Shown: piece by piece, positions 33,669-44,011 of the stretch
How positions within the stretch are numbered: position 1 is the stretch's first letter
Layout: each line of letters begins with the position of its first letter
Assembly (NCBI RefSeq): GCF_000687475.1
Contig: NC_057321.1
Location: 2,170,001-2,234,000, forward strand
Origin: Ustilaginoidea virens
Taxonomy: Eukaryota > Ascomycota > Sordariomycetes > Hypocreales > Clavicipitaceae
Reading direction: 5' to 3'
Length of the DNA stretch: 64,000 nucleotides
The notes under the pieces: generated by a model
What the model was told of the DNA's origin: nothing
Seen by the model: the letters and a program-made list of their open reading frames with translations, nothing else
Database searches by the model: none
Translations under genes and position numbers: made by a program

Positions 33669-33914
33669 ATGGACAGGGGGATGCAATCCGGCGGGCCGGT
33701 CCCGTCCGCCAGCCCTGCGGCGTCGTCGTCGCCGCAGTCCCTGGCGAGCTTGCGCGGGCAGGCTGGCCCGCCGCGGCCGCGCCCGCGCACGCCGGCTAAG
33801 ACGTCGTCGTCGGCCGATGCGTTCCTCAAGGACTTTAGCCTGGTGGCCGAGGCGGCGAAGCGGGCCCAGGTGGCTGTCATGGTGCGCGACCTCGAGGGCT
33901 GCCGTCTGTCGTAG
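33669..33914 (+). CDS. small hypothetical protein, 81 residues
   Basis: Unrecognised. ATG at 33669, stop at 33912-33914, single exon. A Pro/Ser/Ala-rich N-terminal half is followed by a compact helical C-terminus (DAFLKDFSLVAEAAKRAQVA, then VMVRDLEG). The second half has heptad-like spacing and looks like a conserved short helix rather than random translation. The AAAGC microsatellite would lie in its 5' leader. It could be a real short protein or a chance ORF in GC-rich DNA; there is no signal peptide or membrane segment. Confidence 0.45.
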   Translation: MDRGMQSGGPVPSASPAASSSPQSLASLRGQAGPPRPRPRTPAKTSSSADAFLKDFSLVAEAAKRAQVAVMVRDLEGCRLS

Positions 33915-34426
33915 ACGGCGAGCCCGGCGCGAGCGCGGGGTTTTCCGGTGTCGGTCGCGTTTTGGGTGTTGCGTGGGTATTGGCGCGGCGACGGGTTTCT
34001 TGTCTCGTTTCGTTTCGTGCGCGGTGCGGTGCGGTGCGGTGCGGTGCGGGTGCGAGTGCGAGTGCGAGTGCCCAGGGCTGGGGGGTTGATGATACAACGG
34101 TCTGGTCAAAAAGGGGATGCTCCTTGGGTCATGTTTGGTTTTGCCGGGCGTCACTAGGCCGGGTGCTCAGCGTTGGCGGCTTGGGCAGATCACGTCTCGC
34201 TCTGTCTCTCTCTTTTTTTTCTTTCTGTTTTTTTTTTTTAGATTGCTACAGACGTGGCAGGAAAATGCAGCAAACGGATACCTCTGGGTTGAAGAAGACG
34301 GCAGAAATACACCTTCACCATGCGTGCCGTCATGACTGGACCGAGAGGCCGTAATCAGGCGCCATGGAATGAATGAATGAATGAATGAATGAATCCATCA
34401 GAATCCCCCGTGTCGTGCGTGTGCTT
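33915..34426. other. intergenic DNA with short microsatellites
   Basis: GTGCG repeats (34023-34050), GAGTGC repeats (34050-34070) and a (GAAT)n tract (34366-34393) just 3' of the SDR gene. No gene is seen. Confidence 0.55.
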
Positions 34427-35528
34427 TTAAATCTTGGCCACCAAGGACGCTCCTCCGTCCAGTCGTATCAGCGCGCCATTCAAATAAGCCCTGCATGTAC
34501 CAGAAAACTCGTCGTCAGCACGCACATTCCACGTTTCGTCAGCGTACCAAGCAAGATTGCTCAAGGACAAGCAACACGGCAACACGGCAACACGGCAACA
34601 CAGAACAAAAGGGCAAACGCACCCCGCCTTGCTGGCCAGAAACATGGCCGACCCCGCGACATCCTCGTCCCGGCCGATCCTCCGCAGCGGAATCTCCCCC
34701 TCCAGCACGTCGCCCACCGCGTCGAGCGTCGCCTTCATCATCTTGGTGCGAAAGGGCCCGCACGCCAGCACGTTGCTGGTGACGTTGCGGAAGCCCAGGT
34801 CCCGCGCCATGTGTCTCGACAGGTGGTGCAGCCCGGCCTTGCTGGCGGCGTAGGCAAAGTTGGCCAGGGTGGGCACGCGCACCCCGTCGATGCTGCCAAT
34901 GTGGATGATGCGCGCGGGGTCCTGCGCCGTGGCCGCCCGCTCCAGCAGCGGCAGGCACAGCTGCGACAGGGTAAAGGCGCGCTGCAGGTTGAGCGTCAGG
35001 AGCTTGGTCCACGCCGCGTCGGGGTGCGTGTCAAAGTCGGCGCCCCACGTCGCGCCGGCGTTGTTGACCAGGACGTGCAGGCCGCCGGGCTCCAGGGCGG
35101 CCAGGTCGGCCACCAGCTTCTCGCACTCGGCGAGGTGCTGGAGGTTGGCGGGGAGGGCGCGGATGGAGCCGCGCGGCGCGAGCTGCTCGACGGCCGCGCG
35201 GCAGGCGGCGGCGTCGCGGCCGGTGATGTAGACCCTGGCGCCGTTGGCCACGAAGCCCGTCGCGATCATGCGGCCGATGCCCTTGGCTCCTTTGCCGGTG
35301 GTGGGAGAGAGTTGGCCATGCTGACTCGAGGGGAAGGGGCGCGAGCGCGAGCGCGGGGGGCTTGGAGGGGGGGGGGGGGGGGGGGGGTTGGAGACGTACC
35401 GCCGGTGACGAGCACCACTTTGCCCTTTGCTGGTTTTAGCTTCAATGGAGGAGAATGAGGCGGGGGGGGAGTTGTCTGGGGACGGGGACGGAACGGACCT
35501 GCACGCCAAAGAGAGTGTTGACATCCAT
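34427..35528 (-). CDS. short-chain dehydrogenase/reductase (3-oxoacyl-ACP reductase-like)
   Basis: NAD(P)-dependent oxidoreductase of the classical SDR fold; the substrate is unknown. Exons on the minus strand are 35499-35528, 35400-35439, 34623-35289 and 34427-34490, giving 266 residues; the first two exons encode only 23 residues. Motifs are TGGAKGIG (22-29, cofactor glycines), NNAG (99-102), Ser156 in HIGSIDG and YAASK (Tyr170, Lys174). The start MDVNTLFGVQ and the block NVTSNVLACGPFRTKMMKAT match fungal proteins usually annotated as rhamnolipid-type 3-oxoacyl-ACP reductases; that name is by similarity only. It is transcribed away from the methyltransferase gene across an 854-bp shared promoter region. 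Confidence 0.92.
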
Positions 35529-36382
35529 GGCTAAAGGAGTGGTTGAGCGGTCAGATGATGATGATGATGATGATGATGATGCGTCGTTTCGGCAGGATTT
35601 ATAGCCGCGTGGAGATGCCGAGGCCCAGGTCCAGACGGGTGGGTAACGAGGTACCCGTCGAAAGGACGGAGGAGTACTGCCAGCGACAATATTCTTGGCA
35701 GACCAGCACAAGCGCCTTCTTTGTCGGGGCTCAGTTCTCTCTTCTCTTAAATGTCTTAAATGGATGGATGCTCGCCAGCCTTACAACGCCAGTGCACCAC
35801 CGCACCATGCAAGACAGGCGGCCAGAGGCAAAAGAAAACAAGGCAAGGCAAGGCAAGGGAAAGGAAAGCAAGGTACTTGTAATCCAAAGGAACCGCTCAC
35901 GAACCGGCCAATCAAGCCTCGGCGCCGACCCCAAAGCAGGAACGGCCCCGCCACCAGCCCGCGACTGCCAACTGCAGCTGCCTGCCAGCTGCCTGCCAGC
36001 TGCAACTGCCCACGCCAGTGACGTCGCCGTTGGCCGTGCCTCTTTCCCCCCCGCCCGTCGTCCGGACTTGAACAGCTGGCACGTTACCTTCTCCCGCAAA
36101 AGGATCAGACGGGGTTCCGGCCGGCGTGGCGAATCAGCCAGCCAGCCAGCAGCCCGGATCCAATGGATCCAATCAATCATCCGAATTCCCCGTCGTTCCC
36201 CAGCCGGCTAGTCAAGTTTTGCAGCCGTACAATCCATCCAGCGACGTAGAAAATCAGCAGCTGCCCCAGCTGCCCCAGCTGCCCTCCCTTTGCAACCTTT
36301 GCATCCCCCCCCCCCCCCCCCCCCCAAGAATCCCTCCTCCTCTCCGACAACCCACCGAGTTCGAAATCTCTCCTCCACCTTC
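35529..36382. other. bidirectional promoter region, SDR / methyltransferase
   Basis: 854 bp between divergent genes. Contains a (GAT)n tract (35554-35580), AAGGC repeats (35841-35867), CAGC-rich sequence (35970-36005 and 36265-36290) and a C run near 36307-36325 just upstream of the methyltransferase. Confidence 0.55.
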
Positions 36383-37428
36383 ATGGCCGCCCGAGTCGAC
36401 GAACCGTCCCCTCTAGCTCGAGCTTTCGACGGCGTCGACTTCTCCTCCCTCGGCGCCGTCTGGTCCTCCCTCTACAAGCAGGGCGTCCACCCTTGGGACC
36501 GCAACGGCCCCTCGGCCGCCCTGTCGGACCTCCTCTCCCAGCGAGCCGACCTCGTGCCGCCCGCGCAGCAGCATGACCAGCGCGGCAACCTGATTCGGGA
36601 TCCTGCCGGCGCCGCGATTCGCCGCACGGCCCTCGTGCCCGGCTGCGGGCCCGGCCACGACGTCCTCCTCCTCAGCTCCTTTGGCTACGACGTCGTCGGG
36701 CTCGACTTTAGCCGCGACGCCATCCGCATGGCCGAGGAGAACCACAAAGCCGCCGACGGCAAGGCCATGTACGAGCCTGTGAATGGGCTGGAAAGGGGCG
36801 CCATCCGCTGGACGACGGGCGACTTTTTCTCGGGCGAGTGGGCGACGGGGCTGGGGACCAATGCCTCGGGCAAGTTTGACTTGATATTCGATTACACGGT
36901 GAGCGCACCTGCACCTGCACCTGCACCTGCACCTGCACCTGCACCTGCACCTGCACCTGCACCTGAACCTGCCATCTGCATTTTTTTTTTTTTATTTCTT
37001 TGATTTTCGTTTCTTTTCTGTTCCTTTCTGCTTCTGCTCATGTTCCCGTTTTCAATCCAATGCCCGTCTAATGAGCCCAGTTCCTATGTGCTCTCCCCCC
37101 CGAGGCGCGCCCCCGGTGGGCCAAGCGCATGTCGCAGCTCCTCGCGCCCGACGGCCACCTCATCTGCCTCGAGTACCCGTCTGGCAAGCCGCTTTCCCAG
37201 CGCGGTCCGCCGTGGGGCCTCACCCCCGAGGTGTACGAGGCTCTGCTCAGCGCGCCCGGCGAGGACGTTGCGTACGACGCCGCAGGCAACGTGGTCGAGA
37301 CCATGGCCGCCCAGCCGGACCCCCGCGCGCTGCACAGACTGAGCATCATCAAGCCGGCGAGGACGCACAAGGCGGGGACGGACGAGGACGGCGCGGTGCG
37401 CGACTTTATTTCTGTCTGGACGTCATGA
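36383..37428 (+). CDS. SAM-dependent methyltransferase, TPMT / thiol methyltransferase type
   Basis: Likely S-methylates thiols or related nucleophiles using S-adenosylmethionine. Exons are 36383-36898 and 37081-37428; 287 residues. The start MAARVDEPSPLARAF leads into KQGVHPWDRNGPSAAL. Motif I is LVPGCGPGHDV (GCGPG at 87-91), with an acidic ribose-binding Asp in VVGLDFS (108). FDLIFDYT at the exon junction continues as FLCALPPEARPRWA, the family's post-motif region. The C-terminal half has LICLEYPSGKPLSQRGPPWG. The 182-nt intron opens GTGAGC and is followed at once by a (CACCTG)n microsatellite. It shares a promoter region with the divergent SDR gene. Confidence 0.92.
36905..36965 (+). repeat. 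(CACCTG)10 hexamer repeat inside the methyltransferase intron
   Basis: Ten hexamer units start 6 bp after the GTGAGC donor. In frame +1 this reads as a Pro/Ala repeat, explaining a spurious open frame across the intron. Confidence 0.9.
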
Positions 37429-37607
37429 CCGTTGCTGCACCATGGTGCTCGTCCAAAAAGAAAGCAAAAGAAAAAAAAAAAATAAAAAAGAGAAAGCGGG
37501 TTGGGTTGGCCGGGAAACATAGACGTAAAAGGAAGCAATATCCCCCTGTGGATCCAGAATCCAAGACCGCAATCAAGACGTTGTTTTTCTGCCGCGTCCG
37601 CCCCGGA

Positions 37608-38558
37608 TCACGACTTCTTCCTGAGCGAGTTGTAATGCTCCCCCAGCCCATAGCCGTGCCTGTAGTAGGCCAGCCACATCATCCTGCCCGTCGCCCTGCC
37701 CTCCTCCTCGCCGATGCGCTCCATCCTCCCGTCCTGGATGACGCGGATCTCGGCGCCGTACACCCTCGCCAGCGCCGCCAGCTCCAGCTGGCCCCCCCAC
37801 TCGGCCGTGTCCCGGATCCTCGCCGCGTACGCCTCCAGGTCGCCCTCCAGGAACGGCGCAAAGTCGCCCGCGTGGTCGCGCATAAACGCCGCCGCGGCCC
37901 TGCGCACCGCCCGGTACGGCGGCTCCCCCGCCTCGCCGACGGGCACGCCGCTGTGCGCCAGCTGGTCCGCCACCGCCGAGAACAGGCAGTGGCCGTCGGG
38001 CTCCACGTCCCTCTCCACCAGGCGGTACGTCGCGAACATCTTGCGCATGTACTCGCTCTCGCGGGCCCGGTGGTCCGTCATGCCCGCGGCCTCCTCCTCG
38101 GCCCTCTGCGCCGCGGCCTCCTGCTCGGCCGCCCGGCGGGCCAGGCGCTCCCGCTGCCGGTTGCGCTTCTTGCCCGCCTGCTGCTGCTGCGGCTGCGGCT
38201 GCGACTGCTCCGGCGCGGGTGCCAGGCCCAGCTTCCCTGCGGCTCGCTCCAGTGTCTCCTCGACCTTGTCTTCCAGCCTTTTCAGCGAGCTCGGCTCCGC
38301 GGGCGGCGCGGCGTCGGCGTCGGGCTCTCCCTGCTGCCGGGGCGGGCGGTCCAGCGCCGCGGCCTGCGCGGCCTGCGCTTCTCGCAGACGGCGCTCCATG
38401 TCTGCGCATTCGTCGCTGACGCTCTTGCGCGTCTTCTTGGTCGCGTTCTTCTTTTTGCTGGTGATGCGCGCTTGGAGGTCTTTGAGCTCTCGCCGGTGGC
38501 GCGCCTGCATCTGATCCCGCGACTCGGCGTCCGTCTGATCCCGCGACCCGGTGTCCAT
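37608..38558 (-). CDS. OTU-domain cysteine protease (Otu2/OTUD6-like deubiquitinase)
   Basis: Removes ubiquitin from substrates; the yeast and human relatives act at ribosomes and translation. Single exon, 316 residues. The start MDTGSRDQTD is chosen because the following ARHRRELKDLQARITSKKK block is the normal N-terminus of this subfamily. A basic coiled N-terminal region is followed by the OTU domain (about 180-316), with EPDGHCLFSAVADQL carrying Asp188 and catalytic Cys191, and catalytic His308 in LGEHYNSL at the very C-terminus. All catalytic residues are present. The mRNA 5' side abuts a long TTC/GAA tract. It converges on the methyltransferase gene with only 179 bp between stop codons. 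Confidence 0.93.
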   Translation of the reverse strand: MDTGSRDQTDAESRDQMQARHRRELKDLQARITSKKKNATKKTRKSVSDECADMERRLREAQAAQAAALDRPPRQQGEPDADAAPPAEPSSLKRLEDKVEETLERAAGKLGLAPAPEQSQPQPQQQQAGKKRNRQRERLARRAAEQEAAAQRAEEEAAGMTDHRARESEYMRKMFATYRLVERDVEPDGHCLFSAVADQLAHSGVPVGEAGEPPYRAVRRAAAAFMRDHAGDFAPFLEGDLEAYAARIRDTAEWGGQLELAALARVYGAEIRVIQDGRMERIGEEEGRATGRMMWLAYYRHGYGLGEHYNSLRKKS

Positions 38559-38718
38559 CTTGTCGCCCCGCGCAGGCGGCTCCTCCTGTTCCGAGTCGTT
38601 GGGGTCGTCTTTGGTCTGGCGAGGCGGTTCTTTCGCGGGCCCAGCCGCGACGACAAGGACGGGCGGTCGCGTCGAGGATGGCAGCTATTTCCTTGCTTCT
38701 TCTTCTTCTTCTTCTTCT

Positions 38719-38750
<32 letters not shown>

Positions 38751-38751
38751 C

Positions 38752-38782
<31 letters not shown>

Positions 38783-39754
38783 TTCTTCTTCTTCTTCTTC
38801 TTCTTCTTCTTCTTCTTCTTCTTCTTCTTCTTCTTCCCTTCTACCCTTCTTCCTCTTCTTCTTCTTCCTCGTCCTCTTCTTCTCTCCTCTCTCTTCTTCT
38901 TCCCTTCTTCTCTCGTTTTTCAAGTCTTTTCTGCAGCCGACGTCTTCCTGACGCTGGCTCGGCTGGGGTTGGAGGGGTTAGTTGAGTTGGTGGCAGTTGG
39001 CTGGGCGCCCGTGGCCGGCCTGGGCTGGTGACTTTTGAGTTCGGTGCACGGGTATGTGACATTTTATCGGGCGACTTGGTGGGCGACTTGGGCGACTTGG
39101 TGGGTGGGTTCAACACCAGAGGGCACCACCAGATGCTTGCATTGTGATTTGTCAATGGTGCAACGTGCGTGTGGGGCAGGTCGACTCACGTTTTTGCCTT
39201 CACCATCCATCCCATCAGTCCGGACGGTCCGTCTGCTTGGCCATCGTCACACCGCAGTCTTGTCGACATCCACATTCACACGTACAGACGCCTACTTCTC
39301 AAATATCTGCATAATGACGGCATCTCTGGCTACAGGTGGAATCTCCCAAGATATACCACTGCCAAAATGAACAGAATTGCACCCAGTATAGCCATGTCCT
39401 TGCTACGACGCACATCGTCAAAGCCCAAACTCCTTGCCGCCTGAGGCATGAAAAATGAAATGTGAAAAAAATACAACAAAAATAAAAAATAAAACATACA
39501 AAAGATAAAGAAATAAACGGCAGCAGAATAAAAAGGAAAATGGCTTCACGAGTGCAAAAGCATTTCACAACGGCCGGAATACCTCGGGTGGCAGCCGCCC
39601 AGGATTCCTCAGAAACAAAAGGGGGGAAAAAAAAAGAAAAGAAATGAGGGGTAAAAGAACGGCATGAGACGTCAAATGTCCACATGTGCGCCGTAAAAGG
39701 CCGAGCAACGACCACCCGCAGGACGACTTCTTGTCCTCTAGGCAGACACTTGGC
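38559..39754. other. intergenic region dominated by a polypyrimidine tract
   Basis: 5' flank of the OTU gene. Beyond the tract (38695-38935) there are GGCGACTTG repeats (39067-39108) and A-rich sequence (39460-39560 and 39620-39650) at the 3' end of the ApsA-like gene. No gene is seen. Confidence 0.6.
38695..38935 (+). repeat. (TTC)n / (GAA)n mirror-type tract, about 240 bp
   Basis: Almost pure pyrimidine on the plus strand, with an uninterrupted TTC core of about 75 bp (38760-38834). It lies 137-377 bp upstream of the OTU start codon and could form triplex (H-DNA). Confidence 0.95.
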
Positions 39755-42700
39755 CTAAAACCCCTTGAATGGGTCGTTTCCGAGCATGCCATCCTCTGCC
39801 GCCTGCTGTTGCCTTGCCGAGTCATGATGAAGTTCGCCGCCGTTAGCAATCTTGTAGCTGCCGCTGTCGCGGGGCTGGCTCCGTGTATATCTCCTCCTGG
39901 CATGTCGATATCGTCTCCGCGTGCTGCTTCTGCGGCCGTCACTTCTCTCATCCGCAGAGCCCTTCTCTTGGTGATGGGCCAACGGGTTGATGAATGCTTC
40001 CATTCTTATCGTGCCGATGGCTTCGAAAAAGTTGCCCGGTCTTGAGGAAGCTTCAGAGGTGCGCTGCGACGCCATCTGGCTCATGTTCCACCACGTCGTA
40101 CTTGACGAGCCATGGGTCTGGTACGCATCCGACGACATTGCAGTGTCCACACTTCCGTTGCCCGTGCTGGGGCCCGAGCTGCCGCTTCCTGCGGGCCCCG
40201 AAAAGCCTCGAAACGACAGAGGCGGAGCCACGTGCCCTCCCGTGTTGCTGCGCTTTCGGCCGTGTGTCGCCACAGCCTGCGCGCTCCTTTCCGGAAACCG
40301 TGGGATGAACGGCGCCTCTGCTGCCTCCCGAGACTGCTCCCGGCTGTGCCCGCATGAGGCTGCCGAGCCCGAGTCAGCCATCATGCGCGACGAGGTAGCC
40401 TCGCTGGCGCGGGATGACGACGAGTGGACGCCGTTGCTGCTCGGCACGTTTGAACTGCCGCCTCGAGAAGCCAGAGTCTTTCTTCCCTTGGCCAGCAGGA
40501 TGGAATCTCGTATGCCTCCTCGACTGACCTTGAGTCGTGGGGGCTCGAACTCGGGGAGTTTCTGCTGCTGCTGCTGCTGCTGCTGCTGCCCTATGCTGGC
40601 TTGTGGCGCGGAAATCATGCCCGGCACAGCTTGCGTAGAATGAGCCAAGAACGACAGCGCCATCAGCCACAAATAGTGACGCTCGGCCGAGCTCGCGGTA
40701 AATTTGAGAGCCCGCTGCGGCGTCAAGATCAAGATGGATCGATTGAATACCAAAGGCATCACTTTAGGTGCGACATTGTCATCCTTCACATCCAGAACTG
40801 ATTGAATCAATACTGCCATTTTTAAAACGGTTAAATATCCACACACATTTCATTTCTTCAAAAAAGGAAAAGAAAAGAAACAATGAATGACAGAAAGAAG
40901 AGGAAAAAGGAGAAAAAGGAGAGCATGACAGAAAGGAGAGAGAGAAGGAAGGACAGAAAAAAAATTGAAAAGTCGAATGCTGTGAAAAACTTACGCTTGC
41001 GGCCAGTCTTGCCCAGCAAGGCGCTACCTGATGACGGCTGCCTGCTACTCCAAAGGATAGACCTCTCATAAGGAGCGAGCCAAACCCATCGCTTGTGACG
41101 ATCGTTGCTACTGTCGTCTTTGCCGTTGCTCTCGGCGACGCTAAACGATTTTCTCCTCCTCACATACTTGAGCATCCACTCACCCACCATGGTCTGGGCA
41201 ATGGCATCGACAACCCCGGTCGGATGAGACGCGCTGGTGCAAGCAGTTGGGGCTGTGGTGTTTGTCTTGTCGGTGTTTGTGGACAGTTCATGTCGATGCC
41301 GTCTGTAGCTCAGCTGCCCTCTTTCGCGCCCGTTTCGAGGCGTCGTCGTCGTGTCGTTCCGAGCCAGTGGCGCCAAGCAAGGAGTCTCAGGTGCCTCTGT
41401 TGATGGCGATAATGGCGGAGGCGACAGGCTGCCGTGTCTTCGTTGGCGTGGCGCACGTGGCAAAGCAGCCGCAGAGCGAGCTTTGCGGACGCTGTGGCAT
41501 TGTTGTGACGAGCGGCTGCCGCCGCGTCTATGCCATGGCTGCCTTCCCGTAGGGCTTGCCTGGCCCTCGCTGGGGCTGTTGAGACCGATTTGCGACCTTC
41601 TGGAGCTCTCTCTATTGGGAATTGGGTAAGGAGGGCATTGACCATCTACAGGACTGAAGCCAATGGGCGGGCTTTGCTGGCAACATATTCCATTTTGAAT
41701 AACGGAAGCCTTGCGTATAGCGCTATCAAGATCAGCGCAGCCTGGTGGCGATGGTGGTGCTGGAGCCGTTGCTCTCCCGTATGTCCTGCTCAGCCCCTGA
41801 CTGTGGCCTTCGTCCTGGGTCTCCTTGTCTGAGTTCAGCACTCCAAATTTTGGTCCTGCCTGTTCCGCACACGTGGCAGTCCCCAAAGACCCGCGCTTTA
41901 TCACCCCGGCTGAGACGGGTGGCGGCCTGGGTGCCGACAGTGCAGTCGGAAACTCTGCATCACTTCTATCGAGGTCGCCAAACACGTCGCCCTCATCCGA
42001 GCTCGCCGTGTCGAACCCCGCGAAGATACTGCTAAGATTATGATTCATGCGCCGTGCTGCGGTGCCGCCGCCCTTGCTTGACGACTCGAGGTCATCAGCT
42101 TGAGTCAAGTAACTTTTCAGCGAGGTGACTGGAGACGACGGAAAGTCGTCCTGGTCCAGACTATTTCTCACCCGTCGAGGGTTTCGAGGCGGAACTTTAG
42201 CCGAAATCGATGCCGAGTCATGATCTGGCGTTGCTCTGAATGTGTTTGGTGACGTTGGTCGAGACGAGATGGCTGAAGGCTGCAAGTGTGGAGGTAGCAA
42301 TGCCAATCTCTTGTCAACGTGAATGCCTTCCGTCTGCACACTAGCATCGCTCATTGGGACAGCATAAGACAAGTTCACTTGGCAACCGAATTGTTTGAAG
42401 TGTTGAGGCAGCCGTATTTCTCCTGGAGTCATCGGCCGACTCGTGGGTGGCTGAATGCTGATTGTTGGGATCTCGAGTGGAGGCGGAGAAGGCGTCGGCC
42501 GACTAAACGAGTTGTCGACGCTCGCTCGCAAAACTGCTGCAGCCTCTTCTGTCTGCGTCGATGCTGTCACCATAGGTACTGATTTATGTGTTGGGCCATC
42601 AAGATCCGGTATGGGCGACTGTGGTGTCTTTGGAGGACTCATGGGCAGGTCTGACGTTTGAGCAGACGTCGAGATCATCCTGTTGCCGGCTTTTGGAGGT

Positions 42701-44011
42701 TCGATTGTCAACGCGCGACTGAGGTGAACCCGTTTTCTTCTCTGATTAGCTTCAACCTCCGGGTCTGCTCGTACCAGGCTATCTGACTCGGTCGTTTTGA
42801 TGCACTGCCCTGACGTCTCGGTCGTCGGCGACTTGCATCGAGGTACCTCTGGCGAGGGCGGCCGAGAGTATTGAACGCCAGCATCGACATAATGTTTGCC
42901 CCTGATCATCTGCGAAACCACTGGTGCTCCATCTTCGCCCTCGAGCGCTTCCCAGACGGCAGGATTCATGAACAGTCGACTTCGAGCGACACATCCGGAC
43001 CGTCTCAAACCTTCGGTGCTGTAATTTACGTGGCGAAATCGACCTGCACCGCTTTCACGGCTGCAGCTTCGGACGTGCTTGGGGCTAGAATGTTGCGACA
43101 ATACGCTTTCTCGGCCGTCCGCATCGGTACGGTCATCATCGTCAAAATTCAGCTCGTCGGCGAGTGAGTTTCCGGGATGCAAGACTGGACCATTGAGCAG
43201 GGAGTGTCGAATGCTGCTAGTGAGGCTCCTGGTCCTGTTACTTTCGGTGTCACTATCCTCGCCACCGACCTGGTCTTCAGGGAGCTGTGTGGCAGGCCCG
43301 ACACTCATCCGGCGAGACTGATGTACGGCCACTTCGTCCAGTATCATTCTCAAGCGACTTTCAGCAATGTGCAGCTTCCGCTCATACTTGCGGCGCTCAT
43401 CTTCCCACTGGTCCTTTTCTTGCACCAAGAGTTCATGAACCCTCTGGGAGTCGTCTTCTTGATCTCGAATCTTCTTCTGTGCCGACTCCAGCCTCTTCTT
43501 CGTTTCGGCAACCGAGTCGACCGCTTCGTCTCGCTGGCGTGCCAACTCTCCCATGGCAGATGCTGTTCCATCTTCGAGCAGCGAAATTTGTCTCTTCAAT
43601 GAGCGGTTTTCCTTTGACGAGATGATCAAATTCTCCTGAAGATGCTCGTGCTCCTCTTTCACCGAGAGCAGAGCAGTCTCCAAGCTCTCTATCTGCCTAA
43701 TCTTCTCATCTTGATCACGTCTTAGGGCAAGAATTTCAGACACTAAATTAGCATGGAGAGTAGGGGTGAATCTTCTGGGATCGAGGATGCTGATGCTCTC
43801 TTCGTTTGTATCGTCCCTGGAGGACCTTTTCTCGGGAAAATCAGGGCTCATGGCAGACGAAGATGTTCCCCTTGTCGCGGGAGTCATCGGACGCCTACCA
43901 GACTGCTTTGACCTGGGAGGGATCGGAGGAGTTGCACCTTAGATCTGATGTCAATGATGGGACGGCAAGTGTCTTTATCACGCACTTACAGTCTGTTTCC
44001 CACTCCCCCAT
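39755..44011 (-). CDS. nuclear migration protein, ApsA/Num1-like with PH domain
   Basis: Cortical anchor that captures dynein and microtubules to position nuclei in hyphae. Exons on the minus strand are 43990-44011, 40995-43937 and 39755-40812; 1340 residues. The 22-nt first exon encodes MGEWETD and joins through a 52-nt intron to ATPPIPPRSKQSGRRPMTP. A conserved LDPRRFTPTLHANLVSEILA block precedes a long coiled coil (about 70-210). The middle is long, Ser/Pro-rich and probably disordered. The Num1-type PH domain lies at about 922-1060 (GEWMLKYVRRRK, HKRWVWLAPYERSILWSS, LLIQSVLDVKDD, RSILILTPQRALKF). A 9-residue polyGln follows, then a disordered tail ending NDPFKGF. Shorter than some ApsA proteins because internal repeats are lacking. 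Confidence 0.9.

Noticed and set aside
33307..34154. Long minus-strand open frames rich in Leu-Cys-Phe-Ala repeats
   Set aside because: They are translations of the perfect AAAGC pentamer array; no protein features outside it.
38282..38923. Minus-strand Glu/Lys-rich open frame upstream of the OTU gene
   Set aside because: It is a read-through of the TTC/GAA tract into another frame of the OTU gene.
37071..38951. A 626-residue plus-strand open frame across the methyltransferase and OTU genes
   Set aside because: It runs antisense to the OTU gene and through a microsatellite; the minus-strand protein has intact OTU catalytic motifs.
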